From Methylobacterium isbiliense (GTDB lineage: Bacteria > Pseudomonadota > Alphaproteobacteria > Rhizobiales > Beijerinckiaceae), in NCBI RefSeq assembly GCF_022179325.1, contig NZ_BPQQ01000106.1, positions 1-42,906 of the forward strand: a DNA stretch of 42,906 nucleotides. The letters are read 5' to 3'. A program made the position numbers and the translations under genes. Below the pieces are notes generated by a model, which was not told the DNA's origin, searched no databases, and saw only the letters and a program-made list of their open reading frames with translations. Shown here piece after piece: positions 36,966 to 42,906 of this stretch (position 1 is its first letter; each line of letters begins with the position of its first letter).

Positions 36966-38450
36966 TCAGGCTGCCATGCTTCGGGAAGCATCACGAACCA
37001 ACCGGGTTGAGGCATGGACCTCCTGAGTCGATGACGCGATCAGGGCGACGTTCCGGCTGATCTCGGTGACTGCGCCCGTCATCGCCTGCATGTTGACCGA
37101 CATCTCCTGCGCGACGGCGGCCTGCTGCTCGATGGCAGTCGAAATGGCCGAGGAGATCTCGTTCACTTGACCGATGGTCTCGCCGATGCCCGAGATAGCG
37201 ACAGCGGCTTGGTTTGCGGCAGCTTGCGTCTCGGCGATCTGGCTACCAATGCTCTCGGTCGCCTTGGCGGTCTGGGCGGCTAGGCTCTTCACCTCGGCGG
37301 CGACCACGGCGAAACCCTTGCCGGCCTCACCGGCGCGGGCCGCCTCGATGGTAGCGTTGAGCGCCAGCAGGTTGGTCTGTGAAGCGATCTCATCGATCAG
37401 CTCCACGATCTCCCCAATACGCTTGGCCGCCGCGGCGAGCCCGGCCACCACAGTCGAGGTGGCGTTCGCCTGCTCGACCGCGCGTCCAGTGATCTGCAGA
37501 GCCCGGTTGACCTGCTGGCTGATCTCACCCACCGAGGCTGCGAGTTCCTCGGCGCCGGCCGCGACACTCTGGGTGTTCCCGGATGCCTGCTCGGCCGCGC
37601 TCGCCGCGCCAACCGCCTGCTGGGACGCCAGCGAAATGGAGGCGGCGATGCTGTCAAGGTCGCGGTCGATGCCGCGATGCAGTTCCGCGCGGCGCAGTCG
37701 TTCCTCGACCACTTTGGTGGTGTCGGTGGCGAACTTGACCACCTTCATCAGGCGGCCGGCGGCGTCGAAGACAGGGTTGTAGGTCGCCTGGATCCAGACC
37801 GTGCGGCCGCCCTTGCCCAGTCGCTTGTACTCGGCGTGCTGGAACTCGCCGCGGCGTAGCGCCTCCCAGAACTCGCGGTAAGCGGCGCTCTCATGCTCGG
37901 CTGCATCCACGAAGATCGAGTGGTGCTTGCCCTTCACTTCATCGAGACCATATCCGACTACAGCCAGGAAGTTGGCGTTGGCGGTGATGATGGTGCCGTC
38001 GAGCCCGAACTCGATGATGCCCTGCGAACGCTCCAGCGCGTTCAGCTTGCCCTCGAAGTCGGCGTTGCGCAGCTTCTGGGCAGTGATGTCGGTGGCACAC
38101 TTGAACACGCCGTAAGGCTTGCCGTTGCGGCCCACGAGCGGGTTGTAGCTGGCCTGGATCCAGACCTCGCGCCCACCCTTGCCGATGCGTCGGTACTCGG
38201 CAACCTGTGGCTCGCCTCGGCGTAGCGCCGTCCAGAACTCGCGGTAAGCCACGCTCTCACGCTCGGCGGGGTCGACGAACATGGAGTGGTGCTGTCCCTG
38301 GATCTCCTCCAAGCGATAGCCCACGGCGGCCAAAAAGTTAGCGTTAGCGGTGACGACTTTGCCGTAGATGTCGAACTCAATCAATGCCTGAGAGCAATCA
38401 AGCGCATGCAACTTTGCTTTGAGTTCTTTATTAGACAGAAGCATTGTCAT
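36966..38450 (-). CDS. soluble methyl-accepting chemotaxis protein with two PAS domains
   Basis: The 494-residue protein has no membrane helix. Two similar PAS domains (about 17-120 and 138-245) repeat [16 protein letters not shown] / [16 protein letters not shown] and VWIQASYNP / VWIQATYNP, an internal duplication. The MCP signalling domain (about 265-494) has the hairpin tip [19 protein letters not shown] and [16 protein letters not shown]. It would sense a cytoplasmic signal, perhaps redox or oxygen if a cofactor binds, and pass it to CheA. The C-terminus has no NWETF-type receptor-methylase tail. An AT-rich motif lies about 60 bp upstream. Confidence 0.9.
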   Translation of the reverse strand: MTMLLSNKELKAKLHALDCSQALIEFDIYGKVVTANANFLAAVGYRLEEIQGQHHSMFVDPAERESVAYREFWTALRRGEPQVAEYRRIGKGGREVWIQASYNPLVGRNGKPYGVFKCATDITAQKLRNADFEGKLNALERSQGIIEFGLDGTIITANANFLAVVGYGLDEVKGKHHSIFVDAAEHESAAYREFWEALRRGEFQHAEYKRLGKGGRTVWIQATYNPVFDAAGRLMKVVKFATDTTKVVEERLRRAELHRGIDRDLDSIAASISLASQQAVGAASAAEQASGNTQSVAAGAEELAASVGEISQQVNRALQITGRAVEQANATSTVVAGLAAAAKRIGEIVELIDEIASQTNLLALNATIEAARAGEAGKGFAVVAAEVKSLAAQTAKATESIGSQIAETQAAANQAAVAISGIGETIGQVNEISSAISTAIEQQAAVAQEMSVNMQAMTGAVTEISRNVALIASSTQEVHASTRLVRDASRSMAA

Positions 38451-38507
38451 TCGCCCGATTCCGCCGCTTCACGAGCATTCATAGAAATAAGGTAGAGGCA
38501 ATGTCTT

Positions 38508-38518
38508 AAATTATCATC
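38508..38518. promoter_or_regulatory. AT-rich motif AAATTATCATC upstream of chemoreceptor
   Basis: Shares 11 bp with 9814-9824 before the GT2 operon. It lies 58-68 bp before the chemoreceptor start, in a 140-bp AT-rich stretch. Possible promoter or regulator site. Confidence 0.25.
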
Positions 38519-38721
38519 AATCTATTCGACGAAACACAGACCTATGCAGCACGATTTATCTGTGATTATCATGATTAGGCCATTCGGCATAAGCCATCAA
38601 CTAATACTTCAACCGAAGATCTAAAACTAATGGCCATGCTAGAAGGGTAGAAAGGCTGAACCCGAGTCGTTCCGGCGGATACTCGATGCCTATGTCGGCG
38701 TCCAACTCGCGGGCTAGGGCC

Positions 38722-39226
38722 TCACTCTGTCTCACGGGTGCCGACGGCGGACACAGCCGCCATGACCGCCCCAAACCCGAGGACGCTGGCGAGCCGCCGG
38801 CCTGATAGGATCTGCTCCTTCGGGTCGCGCGGCGGCTCCTGCATCAGCCCCGGGCGGGGAACATCGAAGCCGAGCGCCACAGCGGGCGGGCCGTCCATGA
38901 TCATCGCCACCCAGAGGATCTGGATCGGCGCAAGCGGGTCGGGCAGGCCGAGTTGAGGTGCGAGGAAAGCGGTCGTTTTCTGGACATTATGCTTCAGCCG
39001 CGCTGGAGCGTTCCATAGGTGCTTCGAGCGCAGCCAGCCGACCTCGGGGTAGTAGGATCTTGTGGCCCTGCTCGTCAGAGCCTCGGTCGGCATGCCCGAC
39101 ACGGCCAAGCCGATGGCCGCGGGCTTCACAACCAGCAGGCGCTTGATCGCGTCGGCCGGGACGTGACCCTCGATGACGTACCCACCAACCTGCGCGGTGT
39201 GGAAGGAGGACGCCGCGGCGGCTCGG
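38722..39226 (-). pseudogene. composite remnant: DUF411 protein joined to P-type ATPase C-terminus
   Basis: One open - strand frame. Its upstream half (about 39065-39226) reads FHTAQVGGYVIEGHVPAD then IKRLLVVKPAAIGLAVSGMP, like the C-terminal half of DUF411 metal-related proteins but with Phe instead of Cys in the usual SCHTA. Its downstream half (38722 to about 39030) reads LAPIQILWVAMIMDGPPAVA and RPGLMQEPPRDPKEQIL, like the C-terminal membrane part of Ca2+-ATPase-type pumps. Both are fragments, joined at about 39030-39065, so this is a deletion scar rather than a working gene. Confidence 0.6.
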
Positions 39227-39273
39227 TGTGCATCGAGGGGGCATCACGGCGCTCCTGACGTGAAAATCGGGCG

Positions 39274-39489
39274 TCAGCCCCGGCGGCTCATATTGCCAGC
39301 CATGCCCTCACAGCAGCAGCCGCCCTTTTTGCCTCTCATGCTCCGCATGCCGGCGTGGTTCATCGCCATGCCGCCCTTGCCGCACATCATCGCGCCCTTG
39401 CTCTTGCCGCTAGCGCAGCAGCTCATGGCCATGGCCGGTGCTGCGCTCAGCAGCATCAGGACGGTCGAGGCGGCGATCAGCGTCTTCAT
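39274..39489 (-). CDS. Met/Cys-rich small secreted protein, likely metal-binding
   Basis: The 71-residue protein has a signal peptide (MKTLIAASTVLMLLSAAPAMA). The mature part has many Met and six Cys (MSCCASGK, MMCGKGG, GCCCEGM) plus Gly, Lys and one His. Such composition fits periplasmic Cu(I) or other soft-metal binding. The family is not named with certainty. It lies last in a - strand group with the 45-aa, DUF2933 and ICMT-like genes. Confidence 0.7.
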   Translation of the reverse strand: MKTLIAASTVLMLLSAAPAMAMSCCASGKSKGAMMCGKGGMAMNHAGMRSMRGKKGGCCCEGMAGNMSRRG

Positions 39490-39527
39490 GGCGTTCTCCC
39501 GTGGCGGCTCGTCCGCAGGGCGAGACC

Positions 39528-39665
39528 CTAGAGCTGCAACAGGTATTTGAGCAGGGCGGCGATCGCCAGCGCCAAGAAGACGAAGGCGAGCAGGGCGATG
39601 AGGGCCATGCCGCCCATCATCCCGCCCATGTCAGCCATCGCGCCGGTCATCATGGCGGTGCCCAT
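39528..39665 (-). CDS. small Met/Gly-rich membrane protein (45 aa)
   Basis: The frame reads MGTAMMTGAMADMGGMMGGM followed by one hydrophobic helix (ALIALLAFVFLALAIAALL) and a short basic end. The start is uncertain because later ATGs (39638, 39629) are possible; the first overlaps the DUF2933 gene by 35 bp. Position within the metal gene group and the Met-rich N-terminus suggest a metal-related membrane peptide. Confidence 0.5.
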   Translation of the reverse strand: MGTAMMTGAMADMGGMMGGMALIALLAFVFLALAIAALLKYLLQL

Positions 39666-39861
39666 GGTGCATGAACAGGTGCATCAGCGGGCAGGCGAGC
39701 AGCAGCAGGTACGGCAGGGCGCTGAGGACGTGTCCGGTATGGGTCATGAACAGGTAGAGACCGAGCCCAGCGAGGGCGACGGCGACGAGCCGTCCCCCCG
39801 GTGAGGCGACCAAAGCGGTGACCTTGCCCTGGGGGCGCTGGCTGGCGGGCGCGTGGTCCAT
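39631..39861 (-). CDS. DUF2933 family membrane protein
   Basis: The 76-residue protein has one or two hydrophobic segments. The DUF2933 signature is ALPYLLLLACPLMHLFMHHG followed by a His/Asp-rich end. DUF2933 proteins commonly occur in copper and heavy-metal resistance clusters; their function is unknown. It lies 24 bp after the ICMT-like gene, so the two are likely cotranscribed. Confidence 0.75.
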   Translation of the reverse strand: MDHAPASQRPQGKVTALVASPGGRLVAVALAGLGLYLFMTHTGHVLSALPYLLLLACPLMHLFMHHGHRHDDRRDG

Positions 39862-39885
39862 GGATGGGCTCCTGGGACGAAGGGA

Positions 39886-40548
39886 TCAGGCCGGCGCCGC
39901 CGGCCGGCCGGTCAGGGCAGCCCAGCGCGGCACAAAGGCGGGGACGCGAGCCATGTAGGCCCGGTAGGTCTCGCCGAACTGCGCCAGAGCCTCGCGCTCC
40001 TCGCTGCGCGCCAGGCGCACGTACATGACCACCAGCAGGGGGAACATCGCCAGCGTCAGTAGGGTCGGCCACTGAACCAGGAACCCGAGCAGCACCAGCA
40101 CGAAGCCGACGTACTGGGGATGGCGCACGTAGGCGTAGGCGCCGGTGGTGGCGAGCTGGTCGGCGCGCTGGGCCGCATAGAGGGTCTTCCAGGCCGCGGC
40201 GGTGAGCCAGAACCCGGCCCCGATCAGCACGGAGCTGAGCACGTGGAAGGGGCCGAAGTGCGGATTGGTCTTCCAGCCGAAGATCATCTCCAGCAGGTGG
40301 CCGGCATCGTGTGAGAACCAGTCGATGCCGGGAAAGCGCGACTGCAGCCAGCCGGACAGCACGTAAATGGTCAGCGGGAACCCGTACATCTCGGCGAACA
40401 GCGCAACCAAGAAGGCGCTGAACACGCCGAAGGAGCGCCAGTCCCGCGGGGTCTTCGGCCTGGCGAAGCTGAACGCGAAGGCGATGAACACCACGGCGTT
40501 GACCAGCACATACCCCCACAGGCCGTAGGCGGACGAAGTGTCATGCAT
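39886..40548 (-). CDS. ICMT/PEMT-like membrane methyltransferase family protein
   Basis: The 220-residue protein has about five hydrophobic helices and the isoprenylcysteine carboxyl methyltransferase-type C-terminal motif YAYVRHPQYVGFVLVLLGF, plus ARSEEREALAQFGETYRAYM. In bacteria such proteins often sit beside DUF2933 genes in metal resistance loci; the methyl acceptor is not known. It starts 54 bp from an FNR/FixK-type box that it shares with the divergent gene at 40675. Confidence 0.8.
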   Translation of the reverse strand: MHDTSSAYGLWGYVLVNAVVFIAFAFSFARPKTPRDWRSFGVFSAFLVALFAEMYGFPLTIYVLSGWLQSRFPGIDWFSHDAGHLLEMIFGWKTNPHFGPFHVLSSVLIGAGFWLTAAAWKTLYAAQRADQLATTGAYAYVRHPQYVGFVLVLLGFLVQWPTLLTLAMFPLLVVMYVRLARSEEREALAQFGETYRAYMARVPAFVPRWAALTGRPAAPA

Positions 40549-40601
40549 GGGCGGGCGCTCCGGTCACCCCCGCACCATGCCGGCCGCCGGCACCAGCGGC
40601 C

Positions 40602-40615
40602 TTGAGGCAGATCAA
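40602..40615. promoter_or_regulatory. FNR/FixK box TTGAG-GCAG-ATCAA between divergent metal genes
   Basis: It matches TTGA-N6-TCAA with 9 of 10 consensus positions of TTGAT-N4-ATCAA. It stands midway between the starts at 40548 (-) and 40675 (+), so it could activate both. It is a likely target of the FixK-like protein at 30749. Confidence 0.55.
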
Positions 40616-40674
40616 TCCAGAAGTGGGCCGTCAGGCGCACGATCACCGGCAGAATACAGAACCGGGAGGTCTCC

Positions 40675-40971
40675 ATGGCCACGCTGACTTCGGATCGTAC
40701 ATCCGCCGGCACTGGGCTGAACACACCTCTAAACCTCGTCGCGACCGGCTGGGGCCTGACCAGCGCACTGGTCGGGCTGTTCGTCGTTTGCTTCGCTTTG
40801 TCGTTCGTCTGGCCCGCGGGCGGCGGCTCACATGCCTGGATCCGGCTGTTTGCCACGAACCCCGACAACGTGCTGCGCACGCTGGTCGAGGGCATCCTCG
40901 GCAGTGCCGCCGCGGCGTGGCTCACGGCCATGCTGTTCGTGCCGGTCTACAACCGGCTGGCTGACCGCTGA
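40675..40971 (+). CDS. small membrane protein, two helices (98 aa)
   Basis: ATG 40675 has gggagg 6 bp upstream. Two hydrophobic helices (about 23-46, LTSALVGLFVVCFALSFVW, and 72-92, GILGSAAAAWLTAMLFVPVY) are separated by a periplasmic-looking loop with SHAWIRLF. No family is named with confidence. It lies 23 bp before the next membrane gene and downstream of the FixK-type box. Confidence 0.65.
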   Translation: MATLTSDRTSAGTGLNTPLNLVATGWGLTSALVGLFVVCFALSFVWPAGGGSHAWIRLFATNPDNVLRTLVEGILGSAAAAWLTAMLFVPVYNRLADR

Positions 40972-40994
40972 CTTTGCGCGCCGGGAGGCCACTC

Positions 40995-41424
40995 ATGGGC
41001 ACGCCAAGTCGGGCTTGTCGCTCTCGGGCTCTGCACAGCGTATCAACTCGCCCTGGGCGCGTACTTCCTTCTGCTGCGGCCATCCCTGCTGCCTGAAGAC
41101 GAGCGCGCGATCGGTTTGGGACTTGCGGAAGCCCGGCAGCTCGCCCCTGGGCTGGTGGCTTGGCTGGGCTGGGTGATGACTGTTCTCGGCGGCCAAGCTA
41201 TCGCAGCCGGCGTGTTGCTTGGGTTCGGGCTCCTGCAGGGCCGCCGCGAAGGGTTCTCGCGGCCCGCGCTCCTGCTGCTGGCGTTGGCCGGGATCGCATC
41301 GGTGCTCCTGATGAGCATCGTGAACTTCGCGATCCACTCGGACTTCCGATGGCTGCTCATCATGCCGCCCATCGTCTGGGCGATTAGTGTCGTGGCTTTG
41401 GCACAGGACATCAGCGCACGTTGA
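40995..41424 (+). pseudogene. membrane protein, apparently frameshifted near its start
   Basis: ATG 40995 has a strong GGGAGG site, but its frame soon stops. A different frame is open from 40972 to 41424 and reads VGLVALGLCTAYQLALGAYF, LPEDERAIGLGLAEARQL, then three helices ending VALAQDISAR; it has no ATG or GTG before a TTG at 41116. Removing one C at 41004-41005 joins the two as MGTQVGLVALGLCTAYQ, so a one-base insertion (mutation or sequencing error) is likely. The intact form would be a four-helix, 142-residue protein of unknown role. Confidence 0.6.
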
Positions 41425-41516
41425 CTGAAGCGCGCGCCGGCCGCGGCAAGCTCACGACAGGCCAAGGTCGAAGGCGCAGAAAATATTTGAGTCGGACATG
41501 AGCTGAATGTTCACAT

Positions 41517-41530
41517 TTGATCCAAATCAA
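41517..41530 (+). promoter_or_regulatory. perfect FNR/FixK box TTGATCCAAATCAA before CusF-like gene
   Basis: TTGAT-CCAA-ATCAA is the exact FNR/FixK consensus. A TATAAA at 41552-41557 sits where a -10 element would be if the box is centred near -41.5, the class II activator arrangement. The gene downstream encodes a copper-binding protein. Confidence 0.7.
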
Positions 41531-41611
41531 GGCTGCCGCATGTCGGCAATTTATAAAGTCTATATTTGAACGGAGGCTGCTATGTTGTTGTAAAAGCGTG
41601 GTGTAACGGCA

Positions 41612-41965
41612 ATGATTGTTGGTAGCTTGCTCCTGGTGGCGCCGGCGAGTCTGGCACAAACCCAGCTTGCCTACATGAACAGCGTTGACTGGCTCAGGCA
41701 GATTGAACTGCTCCGGCCGAAACAGAAGGATCCGAATGAGCGCCCCTGGGTGTCCTCGGAAGTCCGCACCGTCGACCTAACCACCAATCAGCTCACCGTT
41801 TCCCATCCTCCGATCCCGAGCATCAACATGCCGGCGATGACCATGACCCTCCCGGTTCAGGACACAGCACACCTCCGCATGCTCAAGCCCGGCGATAAGG
41901 TTCAGATCCAGGCGGCTGAGGTGGACGGTGCCGTCAAGATCGTGAACGTCAGGATGCAGCACTGA
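41612..41965 (+). CDS. CusF-like periplasmic copper-binding protein
   Basis: From ATG 41612 the 117-residue protein has a signal segment (IVGSLLLVAPASLAQ). The CusF-type domain (about 50-115) reads VSHPPIPSINMPAMTMTLPV and LKPGDKVQIQAAEVDG, with His65 and Met73/76/78 as likely Cu(I) ligands. It would carry copper in the periplasm. A better ribosome site (cggagg) precedes an in-frame ATG at 41582, but codon 4 there is TAA. The natural signal peptide (MLL-stop-KRGVTAMIVG) therefore seems broken or re-initiated at 41612, which lacks a basic n-region. It is convergent with a CopA-type gene. Confidence 0.75.
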   Translation: MIVGSLLLVAPASLAQTQLAYMNSVDWLRQIELLRPKQKDPNERPWVSSEVRTVDLTTNQLTVSHPPIPSINMPAMTMTLPVQDTAHLRMLKPGDKVQIQAAEVDGAVKIVNVRMQH

Positions 41966-41994
41966 TCGTGCGAGACACGGACTATTGGAAAAGC

Positions 41995-42022
41995 CAGTGC
42001 CGCGGGCCTTTCCGCGGCACTG
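41995..42022. terminator. bidirectional rho-independent terminator
   Basis: A perfect 11-bp stem CAGTGCCGCGG / CCGCGGCACTG with a 6-base loop lies between two convergent genes. CTATTT follows on + and CTTTT on -, so it can end both the CusF-like and the copA transcripts. Confidence 0.75.
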
Positions 42023-42060
42023 CTATTTGCGTGGCTCGACAACCGGCTGGCCGGCCCCGC

Positions 42061-42906
42061 TCAGAGGCGAGCGGCACGCAGGCGCAGAGCGTTGCCGATC
42101 ACGCTGACTGACGAGAGCGCCATCGCCGCAGCGGCGATGATCGGCGAAAGCAAGATGCCGAGGGACGGGTAGAGCACCCCGGCCGCCACTGGTACGCCGG
42201 CAGCGTTGTAGATGAACGCGAAGAACAGGTTCTGGCGGATGTTGCTCATGGTGGCGCGCGACAGCCGACGGGCACGCACGATCCCGTTCAGGTCGCCCTT
42301 GAGCAGGGTGATCCCGGCGCTCTCGATGGCCACGTCCGTGCCGCTGCCCATGGCGATGCCAACGTCTGCCGCAGCCAGCGCCGGGGCGTCGTTGACGCCA
42401 TCGCCGGCCATAGCAACCACTTGGCCCTGCGCCTGGTGAGCTTTGACCACCGCGCTCTTCTGGTCGGGCAGGACCTCGGCCTCGACCTCATCAATGCCGA
42501 GTGCGCGCGCCACCGCCTGAGCCGTGGTGCGATTGTCGCCGGTCAGCATGACCACGCGAATGCCTTCGGCACGCAGGGCCTGCAGGGCTTCGGGCGTGGT
42601 GGCCTTGATCGGATCAGCGATCGCGATGGCGCCGGCCACCCGGTCATCCACGCTCATGAAAATCGCCGTGGCGCCGTCCTGGCGCAGGCGGTCCGCCTGC
42701 TGGTCGAGCACCGCCGTCGGGATCCCGGCCTCGCCCAGGAATTTCGCATTGCCGAGCCGAATTTTCCGGCTCTCGACAGTGCCCAGCGCGCCCCGGCCGG
42801 TCGGGCTGTCGAAGTCGCTGACCGGCGCCAAGGTGAGGCCCTGCTTCTCGGCCGCGGCGACGATCGCCACCGCCAGCGGATGCTCGCTGGCGCGCTCGAC
42901 GCTGGC
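42061..42906 (-). CDS. copA: copper-type P1B ATPase, C-terminal part (5' end outside window)
   Basis: 281 residues are visible; the frame is open to the right edge, where it reads [16 protein letters not shown], containing the SEHPLA (HP) motif of P1B ATPases. Further motifs are [12 protein letters not shown], the hinge [18 protein letters not shown] and two last membrane helices with [17 protein letters not shown] and [16 protein letters not shown], which match Cu+-ATPases. The pump exports Cu(I) from cytoplasm to periplasm using ATP. The DKTGT site and metal-binding N-terminus lie outside the window. Confidence 0.9.
   Translation of the reverse strand, partial: ASVERASEHPLAVAIVAAAEKQGLTLAPVSDFDSPTGRGALGTVESRKIRLGNAKFLGEAGIPTAVLDQQADRLRQDGATAIFMSVDDRVAGAIAIADPIKATTPEALQALRAEGIRVVMLTGDNRTTAQAVARALGIDEVEAEVLPDQKSAVVKAHQAQGQVVAMAGDGVNDAPALAAADVGIAMGSGTDVAIESAGITLLKGDLNGIVRARRLSRATMSNIRQNLFFAFIYNAAGVPVAAGVLYPSLGILLSPIIAAAAMALSSVSVIGNALRLRAARL

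Overview
The window is high-GC DNA from an alphaproteobacterium. Methylobacterium or a close relative in the Methylobacteriaceae fits best, judging from ExoF/ExoP/ExoY-type polysaccharide genes, a FixL-FixJ-FixK oxygen cascade and the style of the Crp/Fnr, chemoreceptor and metal genes. No rRNA or tRNA is present, so this placement is an inference.

Left edge (1-2.2 kb, + strand): two alpha/beta hydrolases. The first runs off the window. The second carries a 1-base frameshift near 1880 and its end is fused to a short IS3-family transposase remnant.

Polysaccharide locus (2.4-25.5 kb, all on the - strand): a nearly complete Wzx/Wzy-type exopolysaccharide cluster. Sugar supply comes from GDP-mannose 4,6-dehydratase, a UDP-xylose synthase, a cytidylyltransferase plus CDP-glucose 4,6-dehydratase pair, and a DegT-type aminotransferase (perosamine is a possible product). 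Assembly uses an ExoY-like initiating transferase, three GT4 and three GT2 glycosyltransferases, a Wzx flippase, a Wzy/ligase-type polymerase, an ExoP/Wzc-like co-polymerase whose kinase domain is degenerate, and an ExoF/Wza-like exporter. A GH51-like glycosidase sits inside a seven-gene, start-stop-overlapped operon (20158 down to 10220). AT-rich shared motifs and palindromes precede several transcription units.

Regulatory and oxygen/NO region (26.5-35 kb): a Crp/Fnr regulator, a small unknown gene, a MucR-like remnant, a flavohemoglobin (hmp), a 172-bp MITE with perfect 17-bp inverted ends, a FixK-like regulator, a cytochrome c, FixL with an intact heme-PAS histidine, FixJ and a receiver-only protein.

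Right part (35-42.9 kb): small unknown genes, a soluble PAS-PAS chemoreceptor, eroded gene fragments (sensor C-terminus; DUF411/cation ATPase), and a copper or heavy-metal handling group: Met/Cys-rich secreted protein, DUF2933 protein, ICMT-like methyltransferase, two small membrane proteins (one frameshifted), a CusF-like protein and a CopA-type ATPase cut by the window edge. FNR/FixK-type boxes stand before the divergent membrane-protein genes and before the CusF-like gene, which suggests that oxygen control reaches the metal genes.
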